Source: Neisseria sp. MVDL19-042950
GTDB taxonomy: Bacteria; Pseudomonadota; Gammaproteobacteria; Burkholderiales; Neisseriaceae
Reading direction: 5' to 3'
NCBI RefSeq assembly: GCF_030504625.1
Contig: NZ_JAUKWH010000001.1
Coordinates: forward strand, 1 to 64,000
Length of the DNA stretch: 64,000 bases
In this document: piece by piece, positions 54,609-63,184 of the stretch
How positions within the stretch are numbered: position 1 is the stretch's first letter
Layout of the letters: every line of letters starts with the position of its first letter
Position numbers and translations under genes: made by a program
Notes under the pieces: generated by a model
The model's database searches: none
What the model was told of the DNA's origin: nothing
What the model saw: only the letters and a program-made list of their open reading frames with translations

Positions 54609-55484
54609 ATGGCTTTTGCCTCTCTTTTTACCCTTCTTGATGATATTGCTTCCGTTTTGGATGATGTGGCCGTAATGACCAAAGTGGCGGCCAAAAAAAC
54701 CGCAGGCGTGGTCGGCGATGATTTGGCTTTGAATGCTAATCAGGTAACCGGTGTGAACGCCGATCGCGAATTGCCGATTGTGTGGGCGGTGGCAAAAGGG
54801 TCGCTTGTCAATAAGGTTATTTTGGTGCCGGTAGCGCTGCTGCTTTCGATTTTTCTGCCTGTGCTGATTAAACCGTTGCTGATGATAGGCGGCGCGTTTC
54901 TGTGTTTTGAAGGCGTGGAAAAGCTGCTGCATAAATTTTTAAACCGGCAGGTGGCTGAGGAGCAACATGCCGCTGCCGATGAAATCGTAGATGAAAAAAC
55001 CAAAATCAAAGGTGCCATCCGCACCGATTTTATCCTTTCCGCAGAAATCATCATCATTGCATTGGGCGTGGTCGGCACGTACAGCGTTTTAACCAAATCA
55101 TTGGTTATGGCCCTTATCGGCATCGGCATGACCGTGCTGGTGTACGGCTTGGTGGCCGGCATCGTTAAAATGGACGATTTCGGTATGTGGTTGATGGGCA
55201 AGCCGAACGGTGCGACACGTGCGTTGGGTAAGGGCATTATTCTTTTTATGCCGTGGTTTATGCGCGGCCTGAGCGTGCTCGGCATGTTGGCCATGTTTTT
55301 GGTGGGCGGCGGCATCATTGCCCATAATCTCGATTTTGTGCATTACTTTCTTCACGCCCGCCATTGGGATGCCGGTTTGAGCGGTCATGCAGCCACATTG
55401 GTTGTCGGTTTGCTTACCGGAGCGGCGGTGTGTGCGGTGGTACTGCCGGTAATGAAAATGTTCAGTAAAAAAGGCGCTCACTAA
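54609..55484 (+). CDS. DUF808-family membrane protein (YedI-like)
   Basis: A 291-residue inner-membrane protein starting with the characteristic FASLFTLLDDIASVLDDVAV, followed by four to six hydrophobic helices. The family is widespread and uncharacterised. Ribosome-binding site AGGAACACAT; a TATAAT at about 54548 probably drives it. Confidence 0.85.
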   Translation: MAFASLFTLLDDIASVLDDVAVMTKVAAKKTAGVVGDDLALNANQVTGVNADRELPIVWAVAKGSLVNKVILVPVALLLSIFLPVLIKPLLMIGGAFLCFEGVEKLLHKFLNRQVAEEQHAAADEIVDEKTKIKGAIRTDFILSAEIIIIALGVVGTYSVLTKSLVMALIGIGMTVLVYGLVAGIVKMDDFGMWLMGKPNGATRALGKGIILFMPWFMRGLSVLGMLAMFLVGGGIIAHNLDFVHYFLHARHWDAGLSGHAATLVVGLLTGAAVCAVVLPVMKMFSKKGAH

Positions 55485-55496
55485 AAGCAACTGGAT

Positions 55497-55545
55497 GAGG
55501 CCGTCTGAAAAAGCATAATGCATACGTTCCTTTTCAGACGGCCTC
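55497..55545 (+). terminator. DUS hairpin terminator after the DUF808 gene
   Basis: GAGGCCGTCTGAAAAAG and CTTTTCAGACGGCCTC pair perfectly with a loop of about 16 bases. Confidence 0.65.
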
Positions 55546-55595
55546 TTCTCATTTTGTTGCCCGTTTCAGAATAAACAATCACTTTTCAAACGCTT

Positions 55596-57155
55596 ATGTC
55601 TTCTCTACGCAAACTCGAACAATATTGGCGGAAACCTTTGTTTTATTGGCCGACGTTATTGCTTATCGCCGCCGCAACACCGCTTACATTCGCACCGTAC
55701 TATCATTTCTGGCTGATGCCGTTGCTGTTTGGCGCACTTATCCGCTTAATCGAATTGCGCCCGCAACATGCCGTAAAAAGTGCTTATTTGTTCGGGCTGA
55801 TCGCCTACACCGCACAATTTTATTGGATTCACACCGCTTTGCACGATATTTCGGGTCTGCCCAATCTGTACGCCGTGCCGCTCACTTTTCTGCTGCCCGC
55901 TTTTTTGGCCCTGTATCCCGCTGCTGTTTTTGGGCTGTTGAAAAAATTCAGTCTGCCGCGCTGGCCAAAGATCGGTTTGGTTTTACCGGTATTATGGACG
56001 CTAGCCGAATTTGCCCGCGAACGGTTGCTGACGGGTTTCGGCTGGGGTGCGCTCGGCTATTCGCAAATTGCCGATAACAGCCCGCTGGCGGGATTCGCCC
56101 CGCTCGGCGGTATCCACTTGGTTACATTGGCCACTGCGCTCACGGGTGCATGGTTGGTTTTATCGGTTGATAATCAAGGCCGTCTGAAACAACGGATGAT
56201 TTCGGCATCTGCCATTATCATTTTGGCGGCAGTAGGTTATGTTGCCAAAAATTTTGAATTTACCCGCCCCGACGGCAGCACTGCCACCGTGGCTTTGGCG
56301 CAGGGAAACATCCCTCAAACATTGAAATGGCAGCCGGATCAAGTGATTCCGACTATCGAGCGCTATTACGGGCAAGTGGCCGGCTCACACGCCGATATCG
56401 TTATTCTGCCTGAAACGGCTATTCCCATGATGCGGCAGGATTTACCCGAGGGCATAATCGAACAATTTGCCGAACAAGCCGCCCGAAACGGCAGCGCATT
56501 GGCCGTCGGTATCAGCCAATACACTTCAGACGGCCAAGATTATGAAAACGCCGTAATTAATTTGGCAGACTATCGTCGCGAAACCCCCGATAAGGTTTCT
56601 TACTATGCCAAAAACCATCTCGTGCCTTTCGGAGAATACAAACCGTTGCCGTGGTTGACCGAGCCCCTATACAGCATGATGAATATACCGTTGGCCGATT
56701 TCAAACGCGGCGGTAACGTACAAACACCGTTTGTGATGAAAAACCAAAAAGTTGCTTTTAATATTTGTTATGAAGACGGTTTCGGCGACGAATTGATTGC
56801 GTCGGCAAAGCAAGCCACGTTGCTCGCCAATGCCAGCAATATGGCGTGGTACGGCAAATCAAATGCCATGTTCCAACACTTGCAGCAATCGCAGGCACGC
56901 TCTTTGGAACTTGGCCGTTATATGGTCCGGGCAACCAATACCGGAGCTACGGCGATCGTAAACCCGAAAGGAAAAATCGTCGCACAAACCATACCGGATA
57001 CCGAAACGGTGCTGGAGGGAAAAATTGAAGGCTATGTGGGGGAAACACCATATATGAAACTCGGAGGTTCGTGGTCTTTGATGATTTTATTGGGTTTGTG
57101 CGCAATAATATTTTATTGGGCAGGCAGGCGTAAAATCATTCGGAATAATGATTAA
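55596..57155 (+). CDS. lnt: Apolipoprotein N-acyltransferase
   Basis: Adds the third acyl chain to lipoproteins at the outer face of the inner membrane, the last maturation step before Lol export. The 519-residue protein has N-terminal helices and a nitrilase domain with the catalytic triad Glu (VILPETAIP), Lys (YAKNHLVPFGEY) and Cys (FNICYEDGF), and a final membrane helix. All lipoproteins in this window depend on it. Confidence 0.94.
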   Translation: MSSLRKLEQYWRKPLFYWPTLLLIAAATPLTFAPYYHFWLMPLLFGALIRLIELRPQHAVKSAYLFGLIAYTAQFYWIHTALHDISGLPNLYAVPLTFLLPAFLALYPAAVFGLLKKFSLPRWPKIGLVLPVLWTLAEFARERLLTGFGWGALGYSQIADNSPLAGFAPLGGIHLVTLATALTGAWLVLSVDNQGRLKQRMISASAIIILAAVGYVAKNFEFTRPDGSTATVALAQGNIPQTLKWQPDQVIPTIERYYGQVAGSHADIVILPETAIPMMRQDLPEGIIEQFAEQAARNGSALAVGISQYTSDGQDYENAVINLADYRRETPDKVSYYAKNHLVPFGEYKPLPWLTEPLYSMMNIPLADFKRGGNVQTPFVMKNQKVAFNICYEDGFGDELIASAKQATLLANASNMAWYGKSNAMFQHLQQSQARSLELGRYMVRATNTGATAIVNPKGKIVAQTIPDTETVLEGKIEGYVGETPYMKLGGSWSLMILLGLCAIIFYWAGRRKIIRNND

Positions 57156-57426
57156 TTTATAATTTAATGTTTCAAGGTGTTGAAAGTTTTTAAGACAGCC
57201 GGTTGCAAGCAGGTATATTTCCGAGTAATATACTCAAATAATATAAAGCTATCAAAAATAAAAAGATACAAAAATTTACCTATTAAGTGTTGAATCCATA
57301 CGCAAAATGCCTGTCTAATATCAGCACAATTCGATAAGCAGTGTTATACTGACCTGCTTAGCGGTATATCAAACAGGCCGCCGTTTCAGACGGCCGCCTT
57401 CTACACAATTTAAGGAAAACCAATAG

Positions 57427-58293
57427 ATGACAATGAATAACGCCTTTGCATTACCCGTCCCCAGTGGTCATGGTAGCTTGGAGCAGTACATTCATACCGT
57501 AAACAATATCCCCATGCTGTCGGCAGAAGAAGAAACGCAGCTGGCAGAACGTCAAATGAAAGGCGACTTGGAAGCCGCCAAAAAACTGATTCTTTCACAT
57601 TTGCGCGTGGTCGTGTCCATTGCTCGCGGCTACGATGGTTACGGCCTGAATCAAGCCGATTTGATTCAGGAAGGCAATATCGGCCTGATGAAAGCCGTGA
57701 AGCGTTTCGAACCTACGCGCGGAGCACGCTTGTTTTCGTTTGCCGTGCATTGGATTAAAGCCGAAATACACGAATTTATTTTGCGCAACTGGCGTTTGGT
57801 GCGCGTTGCAACCACCAAGCCGCAACGCAAACTTTTTTTCAATCTGCGCAGCATGCGTAAAAACCTGAATGCTTTATCTCCCAAAGAGGCTCAGGAAATC
57901 GCCGATGATTTGGGCGTGAAATTGTCTGAAGTATTGGAAATGGAACAGCGTATGACCGGTCGCGATATCGGCATTATGGCTGACAACAATGATGACGAGG
58001 ACAGTTTCGCACCAATCGACTGGTTGGCAGACGACGATAGCGAGCCTACCCGCCAAATTGCCCAAAAAGCCCATTACGCTTTGCAAACCGAAGGCTTACA
58101 AAATGCATTGGCGCAATTGGATGACCGCAGCCGCCGTATTGTGGAAACCCGCTGGCTGCAAGATGACGGCGGTTTAACCCTTCATGAGCTGGCCGCCGAG
58201 TATGGTGTTTCAGCGGAGCGTATCCGCCAAATCGAAGCCAAGGCGATGCAGAAATTGCGTGGTTTCTTAGCGCACGAAGCCGAAGCAGTTTAA
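57427..58293 (+). CDS. rpoH: RNA polymerase heat-shock sigma factor RpoH
   Basis: A 288-residue sigma-32. Region 1.2 (LEQYIHTVNNIPMLSAEEE), region 2 (GLNQADLIQEGNIGLMKAVK, RLFSFAVHWIKAEIHEFI), the RpoH box KPQRKLFFNLRSMRKNL and region 4 helix-turn-helix (TLHELAAEYGVSAERIRQIE) are all present. The start ATG 57427 lies ten bases after AAGGA. The 271-base upstream interval carries a DUS hairpin at about 57376-57393 and a possible extended -10 (TGTTATACT). Confidence 0.96.
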   Translation: MTMNNAFALPVPSGHGSLEQYIHTVNNIPMLSAEEETQLAERQMKGDLEAAKKLILSHLRVVVSIARGYDGYGLNQADLIQEGNIGLMKAVKRFEPTRGARLFSFAVHWIKAEIHEFILRNWRLVRVATTKPQRKLFFNLRSMRKNLNALSPKEAQEIADDLGVKLSEVLEMEQRMTGRDIGIMADNNDDEDSFAPIDWLADDDSEPTRQIAQKAHYALQTEGLQNALAQLDDRSRRIVETRWLQDDGGLTLHELAAEYGVSAERIRQIEAKAMQKLRGFLAHEAEAV

Positions 58294-58310
58294 TTTGAAT
58301 GTATTGTAAC

Positions 58311-58345
58311 AAAAGGCCGTCTGAAAATTTTCAGACGGCCTTTTT
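58311..58345. terminator. DUS hairpin between rpoH and gapA
   Basis: AAAAGGCCGTCTGAAAA and TTTTCAGACGGCCTTTTT, contiguous stem between convergent genes with T runs on both sides. Confidence 0.85.
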
Positions 58346-58358
58346 GGGTTTCAAGCAA

Positions 58359-59387
58359 TCATTTGAATGGTGTTACTTCCATGCCGAACATTGCCCGGGC
58401 GGTATTCAGCATTTGGCAGCTGAAGCCCCATTCGTTGTCGTACCAAGCAAATACTTTTACCATGTTGCCGCAGCTCACTTTGGTAAGTGTGCTGTCGAAG
58501 TTGCTGGCTTCGGTGGTATGGTTGAAGTCCATTGAAACGAGAGGAAGGGTGTTGTAGCCGAGTATACCTTTCATCTCGCCTTCCGAGGCTGCTTTCAATA
58601 TGCCGTTGATTTCTTCCACGCTGGTATCGCGGCTTGCCTCAAAGCTCAAGTCTACCAATGATACGTTTACAGTCGGTACGCGGATAGCCAAACCGTCCAA
58701 GCGGCCTTTTAATTCCGGAAGCACCAAACCGACTGCTTTTGCCGCACCGGTTTTGGTAGGAATCATGTTTTCCACACCGCTGCGGGCGCGGCGCAAGTCT
58801 TTGTGGCGTACGTCGGTAACGGTTTGGTCGTTGGTTAAGGCATGGATGGTAGTCATCAAACCCTTATTAATCCCAATGGCCTCGTTCAGGGCTTTGGCTA
58901 CCGGAGCCAGACAGTTGGTGGTGCAGGATGCATTGGATACGACGGTCATGTCTTCGGTTAGGATGTCGTGGTTTACGCCGTAAACAATCGTGGCATCCAC
59001 GTCTTCATCGGCAGGCGCGGAAATTAGCACTTTTTTAGCACCTGATTCCAAGTGTATTTTTGCAGCGGCTTTGCTGGTAAAGGCACCGGTGCATTCCATA
59101 ACCAGATCTACGCCCAGCAGTTCCCAGGGCAGTTCCGCAGGATTACGGGTAGAGAAAAAAGGAATTTTTTTACCGTTAATAACTAAATGATTTTCATCGT
59201 AGGAAACATCGGCATCAAAACGGCCGTGTATGGTATCGAATTTAGTCAGATGGGCATTGGTTTCGAGGCTCCCACTGGCATTGACGGCAACAATTTCCAG
59301 TTGCTTGTCCAATTTGTAATCGTAGATTGCGCGTAATACTTGGCGTCCGATGCGGCCATAGCCGTTAATGGCAACCTTAATGCCCAT
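58359..59387 (-). CDS. gapA: Glyceraldehyde-3-phosphate dehydrogenase
   Basis: A 342-residue phosphorylating GAPDH of central carbon metabolism. The NAD fold starts [13 protein letters not shown], the nucleophile is the first Cys in [12 protein letters not shown], and the catalytic-domain [14 protein letters not shown] is intact. In meningococci the related GapA-1 is also found on the surface. A candidate small RNA lies upstream on the same strand. Confidence 0.95.
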   Translation of the reverse strand: MGIKVAINGYGRIGRQVLRAIYDYKLDKQLEIVAVNASGSLETNAHLTKFDTIHGRFDADVSYDENHLVINGKKIPFFSTRNPAELPWELLGVDLVMECTGAFTSKAAAKIHLESGAKKVLISAPADEDVDATIVYGVNHDILTEDMTVVSNASCTTNCLAPVAKALNEAIGINKGLMTTIHALTNDQTVTDVRHKDLRRARSGVENMIPTKTGAAKAVGLVLPELKGRLDGLAIRVPTVNVSLVDLSFEASRDTSVEEINGILKAASEGEMKGILGYNTLPLVSMDFNHTTEASNFDSTLTKVSCGNMVKVFAWYDNEWGFSCQMLNTARAMFGMEVTPFK

Positions 59388-59645
59388 GTTATGTTCCTTT
59401 TGTTTGTGCTGAGAGTTTAGAAAATAGGCTGTAGCAGCCTGTAAGTCGGCTGAATTATAACGTAGTGTAGTGGCATGTAGTCAAGCTGGAGTTGCAGACG
59501 GTAATGTTTTAATGAATGCCGTTTGAAAAGAAATTTAAGCAAAGGTGATGGTTAATATATTAAATTAAACTATAACTTTAGATAATATTATTGGATTATA
59601 AATAAATGAGTATATAATGATGGTTGTTGTTAAATTCTTTGAGCC

Positions 59646-59753
59646 AAAAAAAACCATCTATACTAAGGGGAAAAGTATAGATGGCCAAACACATTACGGG
59701 GAAAACGTCTTACTCACTTACTCACTCCTTTCGGAGCAAGTGTTACTCAGACC
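59646..59753 (-). ncRNA. Candidate small RNA upstream of gapA
   Basis: On the minus strand TATAAT at 59759-59764 predicts a start near 59753. A perfect 11-bp hairpin (CCATCTATACT/AGTATAGATGG, loop nine bases) followed by eight T ends near 59646. The roughly 108-nt RNA also has an 8-bp hairpin CTTGCTCC/GGAGTGAG closed by a GAAA tetraloop, and a repetitive GTGAGTAAGTGAGTAAG stretch. No protein frame is evident. It ends 259 bases before the gapA start, so an independent sRNA is more likely than a leader. The rest of 59388-59645 is AT-rich with nothing else recognised. Confidence 0.6.
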
Positions 59754-59876
59754 TCTGCATTATATATTAGTTCACAACTTTAAGTGTTAATTTTTTTAAA
59801 TGCTTTTTTAAAATTAATATCATTTTGATTTTTAAAGTAAAATAGTTAATTTTTGATGTTGTGAATTATTCAATCT

Positions 59877-60560
59877 TTACAAAAATATAAACTTCCAAGT
59901 GCCGGACGGCAGATTTTCGGTATGCCAATCGCCGAATTTTCTGCGGTGAAGCTGTTCTACGCGGTTTCCTGCGGCGGAAATCATGCGTTTAACTTGGTGG
60001 TATTTGCCCTCGGTAATTGTCATTAATAATGTGGTAGGGTTTTCTAGAATGGCTTCGGTTGCCGCTACGGTTTCATTTTCATCATGTAAGAGTACACCGT
60101 TTTCGAGAGTTTTGCATAGCGTTTCATCGGTCGGATGTTTCAGCGTTACTTGATACAGTTTCGGAACCTTGTGTTTGGGCGAGGTCATGCGGTGGTTGAA
60201 TTGGCCGTCGTTGGTAATCAGCAACACCCCTGTAGTGTCGGCATCCAGCCTTCCTACGGCCTGCATATCCAGTTGCCGCATATGGTCGGGGAAAAGGCTG
60301 AATACACTCGGATAATGTTGGGGCTTATGGGAAGTTTCGTAACCGGCCGGTTTGTTGAGCAGAATATAGAAATAGGGCATGGGTACGATGATAAACGGCT
60401 CCCCATCTATTTCTAAAGACGCTACTTCATCGGGTGTTATGTTGTCTTTAGGATGGTTGCGGATCGTACCGTTGATGGCGATACAGTCATTTTCTATCAA
60501 CCATTGACATTGTTTGCGGCTGCCGATGCCCTGTGATTGTATATATTTGAGCAGTTGCAT
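59877..60560 (-). CDS. rsuA: 16S rRNA pseudouridine synthase, RsuA family
   Basis: Converts uridine 516 of 16S rRNA to pseudouridine in the family prototype. The 227-residue protein has an N-terminal S4 domain (MQLLKYIQSQGIGSRKQC), the catalytic Asp in GRLDADTTGVLL and the C-terminal EGKYHQVKRM motif. No strong ribosome-binding site precedes the ATG. The exact rRNA position is inferred from family only. Confidence 0.85.
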   Translation of the reverse strand: MQLLKYIQSQGIGSRKQCQWLIENDCIAINGTIRNHPKDNITPDEVASLEIDGEPFIIVPMPYFYILLNKPAGYETSHKPQHYPSVFSLFPDHMRQLDMQAVGRLDADTTGVLLITNDGQFNHRMTSPKHKVPKLYQVTLKHPTDETLCKTLENGVLLHDENETVAATEAILENPTTLLMTITEGKYHQVKRMISAAGNRVEQLHRRKFGDWHTENLPSGTWKFIFL

Positions 60561-60577
60561 AATCAAAAGGATAGGAA

Positions 60578-60619
60578 TTTTTCAGACGGCCTGATTGTAC
60601 TGTAAGGCCGTCTGAAAAA
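60578..60619. terminator. DUS pair upstream of rsuA
   Basis: TTTTTCAGACGGCCT and AGGCCGTCTGAAAAA with a 12-base loop. Confidence 0.5.
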
Positions 60620-60664
60620 CTAATTGGTTCCATCAAAAGATATTCAATAAGCGGATTAAACGGC

Positions 60665-60692
60665 CAAAAAAATCGCCCCTCTAAAAGGGGCG
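60665..60692 (-). terminator. Terminator of the HugZ-like gene
   Basis: On the minus strand CGCCCCT and AGGGGCG form a stem followed by ATTTTTTT. An ordinary intrinsic terminator without a DUS. Confidence 0.8.
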
Positions 60693-60725
60693 CAAAAGGA
60701 ACACAAACCACTACCAAAACAGTTA

Positions 60726-61208
60726 TCAATATACGGCAAAATTTTCCATATTATAAGTTGCCGGATATAAGGCTTTCATCAAGTCGGCTGGTGAAAGCGT
60801 AAAATCTCGATTTTCATCTACCGTTAACCGGCCTTGTTGAGGGGTTAACTCTAATAAGCAAGCATCGGCTGCTTGGATTATTTTGTTTGTTGTGTGTCGC
60901 ATACGGCGTTGCAGAGCATCAATAACACGGCTGTACAGGCTGTCTTTCTGCTTAATGGCGCGGATGGTGGTTATCCAGCTCAAGCGTGCCTGCGCGTCTG
61001 TGTCTTCAATCAGTAAAATACTGGTTTCTTGGCTGTCTTCTTGCGGTGTCTGCGGCAACCAAACATAATATTTTCCATCCAATGTCACATAAACGGCATC
61101 ATGAATCTCCGTTATATCGCTGCATTGTGTTGCCAGCAACGAGTGAATGGTTTTTTGATGCAGTCTCAAAATATTCAGAGAGACTTGCTTGAAAATATTT
61201 TCAGGCAT
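60726..61208 (-). CDS. HugZ/HutZ-like heme-utilisation protein
   Basis: A 160-residue protein. The middle has a split-barrel pattern (AVYVTLDGKYYVWLPQT, TSILLIEDTDAQARLSW) and the end reads CLLELTPQQGRLTV, resembling the HugZ family of PNPOx-fold heme-degrading or heme-binding proteins. A strong Fur box lies 71 bases before the start. The start has a perfect AAAGGAGG site. Family assignment is moderate; iron control is well supported. Confidence 0.6.
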   Translation of the reverse strand: MPENIFKQVSLNILRLHQKTIHSLLATQCSDITEIHDAVYVTLDGKYYVWLPQTPQEDSQETSILLIEDTDAQARLSWITTIRAIKQKDSLYSRVIDALQRRMRHTTNKIIQAADACLLELTPQQGRLTVDENRDFTLSPADLMKALYPATYNMENFAVY

Positions 61209-61278
61209 TTTTCCCTCCTTTCACTTTGGGTGTCATCGAGTGCTTGGGTTGCATTATACGCAATAAAGTATATTTTGC

Positions 61279-61297
61279 AAATGATAATTGTTATTAT
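61279..61297 (-). promoter_or_regulatory. Fur box of the HugZ-like gene
   Basis: AAATGATAATTGTTATTAT contains a perfect TGATAAT half-site, one spacer base and GTTATTA (five of seven matches to the inverted half). This is the best Fur site in the window and implies repression by iron. Confidence 0.7.
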
Positions 61298-61512
61298 TTC
61301 AAATAAAAATTATAACTTTTTGTTTATTAAAAAATAAATTTTAAAATATTAGAGGGGATCAATAAAAATCATTGTTTAAATATATGGTAAGTATGCAACC
61401 GGCCGCTGTTTTTATCGGAGGAATGAAAATATCGGCGCAGCTTATCGTTGTTTTTTACTTTCGCAGCCGCTTTTAGTATGATGCGGCTGGACTTTTTTAT
61501 AAGTGTTATGCC

Positions 61513-62241
61513 ATGAATACCCGCCAGATCATTCTTGATACCGAAACCACCGGCCTTTATCCCAATAGTGGCGACCGCTTGATTGAGTTCGCCGGGCTGG
61601 AGATGATTAACCGCCAGATGACGGACAACAATCTGCATCTGTATGTCCATCCTGAGCGCGATATTCCCGAAGAAGCAGTTGCCGTACACGGTATTACCCT
61701 TGAGCGTTTGGAAGAAGAAAATGCGCCGAATTTTGCAGCGGTAGGCCGGCAAATTGCAGATTTTTTGCGTGGGGCGGAGTTGATTATCCATAACGCCAAG
61801 TTTGACGTGGGCTTTTTGGATATGGAGTTCCGCCGCATGGGTTTGCCCACTATTAACGAGCTGGGCTGTACCGTTATCGATACGCTGGCGATGGCGCGTG
61901 AAATGTTCCCGGGGCAGAAAGCGAGCTTGGATGCGTTGTGTAACCGTTTTGACGTAGACCGCAGCAAACGCGTGTTGCACGGGGCGTTAATCGACTGCGA
62001 ATTGCTAGGCGGAGTTTACTTGGCGATGACGCGGGGCCAGTTCGACTTGATGGACAATTCCGCCGAAGAGGAAGAAGAAGTACATATCGTTACGGAAATA
62101 AAACGCCCTGCCTATTTGAAAGTAATTAAAGCTGATGAATTTGAAGCGGCAGATCATGAGGCTTATCTGGACGGCTTGGATAAAGCTGTCGGCGGCCAAT
62201 GCGTATGGCGTGCTGCAAAAGGAAGCGGGGCGGAAGCGTGA
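61513..62241 (+). CDS. dnaQ: DNA polymerase III epsilon subunit (3'-5' proofreading exonuclease)
   Basis: A 242-residue DEDDh exonuclease: LDTETTGL (Exo I), IIHNAKFDVGFLD (Exo II), HGALIDCELLGGVYLAM (Exo III with catalytic His). The C-terminal tail binds the polymerase alpha subunit in the family. The 3' end overlaps ispD by four bases. Confidence 0.95.
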   Translation: MNTRQIILDTETTGLYPNSGDRLIEFAGLEMINRQMTDNNLHLYVHPERDIPEEAVAVHGITLERLEEENAPNFAAVGRQIADFLRGAELIIHNAKFDVGFLDMEFRRMGLPTINELGCTVIDTLAMAREMFPGQKASLDALCNRFDVDRSKRVLHGALIDCELLGGVYLAMTRGQFDLMDNSAEEEEEVHIVTEIKRPAYLKVIKADEFEAADHEAYLDGLDKAVGGQCVWRAAKGSGAEA

Positions 62242-62921
62242 GCCGTAATATCGCTTTGATTCCGGCGGCAGGTGTCGGAGAACGTTTCGGCGCGGGCAAG
62301 CCCAAACAATATGTCGAGATCAACGGCAAAACCGTGTTGCAACATACGCTGGATATTTTTTCCGCCCATCCGGAAATTGATTGTATCGCTGTTGTGCTGG
62401 CTCCGGACGATGGTTTTTTTCAGACGGCCTCTGATAAAACGGTTTTACTGCATTGCGGCGGCGGCAGCCGTGCCGAAACGGTAAGGAATGGTGTGAATGC
62501 ATTGGTGGCGCAAGGATTGGCAGCAGATACAGACAATATTCTTGTGCACGATGCCGCGCGCTGCTGCCTGCCTGCCGAAGCCTTGAGCCGGTTGCTTGAT
62601 GAAGCGGCCCATCAGGCATGCGGCGGCATTCTTGCCGTACCGGTTGCCGATACGCTTAAGCGTGCGGAAGGAAAGCAAATCCGAGAAACCGTACCGCGTA
62701 GCGGCTTGTGGCAGGCGCAAACGCCGCAGCTTTTTCAGACGGCCTTATTGCAGCGTGCTTTGTCGGTTGAAGATTTGAGTGCCGTTACCGATGAAGCCTC
62801 GGCGGTCGAGGCATTGGGCATCCGGCCTTTGTTGGTTCAGGGCGACAGCCGTAATTTAAAACTGACTTTGCCGCAAGATGAATATATTGTGCGGTTGTTG
62901 TTGGCGGATAAAAGCAAATAG
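62238..62921 (+). CDS. ispD: 2-C-methyl-D-erythritol 4-phosphate cytidylyltransferase
   Basis: Joins CTP to methylerythritol phosphate in the non-mevalonate isoprenoid pathway. The 227-residue protein begins SRNIALIPAAGVGERFG with the nucleotide-binding glycine-rich loop, and has VHDAARC and QAQTPQLF. The start is GTG in a GTGA overlap with the dnaQ stop; an in-frame ATG at 62199 lies inside dnaQ and would add 13 unrelated residues. Two DUS are embedded (encoding FQTAS and FQTAL). ispF is not in the window. Confidence 0.92.
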   Translation: MSRNIALIPAAGVGERFGAGKPKQYVEINGKTVLQHTLDIFSAHPEIDCIAVVLAPDDGFFQTASDKTVLLHCGGGSRAETVRNGVNALVAQGLAADTDNILVHDAARCCLPAEALSRLLDEAAHQACGGILAVPVADTLKRAEGKQIRETVPRSGLWQAQTPQLFQTALLQRALSVEDLSAVTDEASAVEALGIRPLLVQGDSRNLKLTLPQDEYIVRLLLADKSK

Positions 62922-62957
62922 GTTGGATACCGAAACATGCCATATTAGAGTTAGGAA

Positions 62958-62996
62958 AGGCCGTCTGAAAGATACAGTAGCAGTTTTCAGACGGCC
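62958..62996 (+). terminator. DUS hairpin terminator after ispD
   Basis: AGGCCGTCTGAAA and TTTCAGACGGCCT with a loop of about 13 bases. Confidence 0.6.
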
Positions 62997-63127
62997 TCTC
63001 CAGTTTAAACGGGTAAACTTGTAAAATTTAATTTTACGGTTTTATGGCATTGTTTGATTTCACCATCCTGCTTTTCCCGTTTCCAGTTACATTCTTTGTT
63101 GGCAGTAAGGGAGCTGTTAAAAGAAGA

Positions 63128-63172
63128 GGCCGTCTGAAAACACTTGCTTTGAGTTTTCAGACGGCCTTTTTA
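63128..63172 (-). terminator. DUS hairpin terminator after ftsK
   Basis: AGGCCGTCTGAAAAC and GTTTTCAGACGGCCT with a loop of about 12 bases, just beyond the ftsK stop codon. Confidence 0.65.
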
Positions 63173-63184
63173 CCGTTTGTTGTT

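Noticed and set aside
59560-59645. Plus-strand small RNA upstream of rsuA
   Set aside because: The T run that follows the hairpin lies only on the minus strand, so termination works leftward only.
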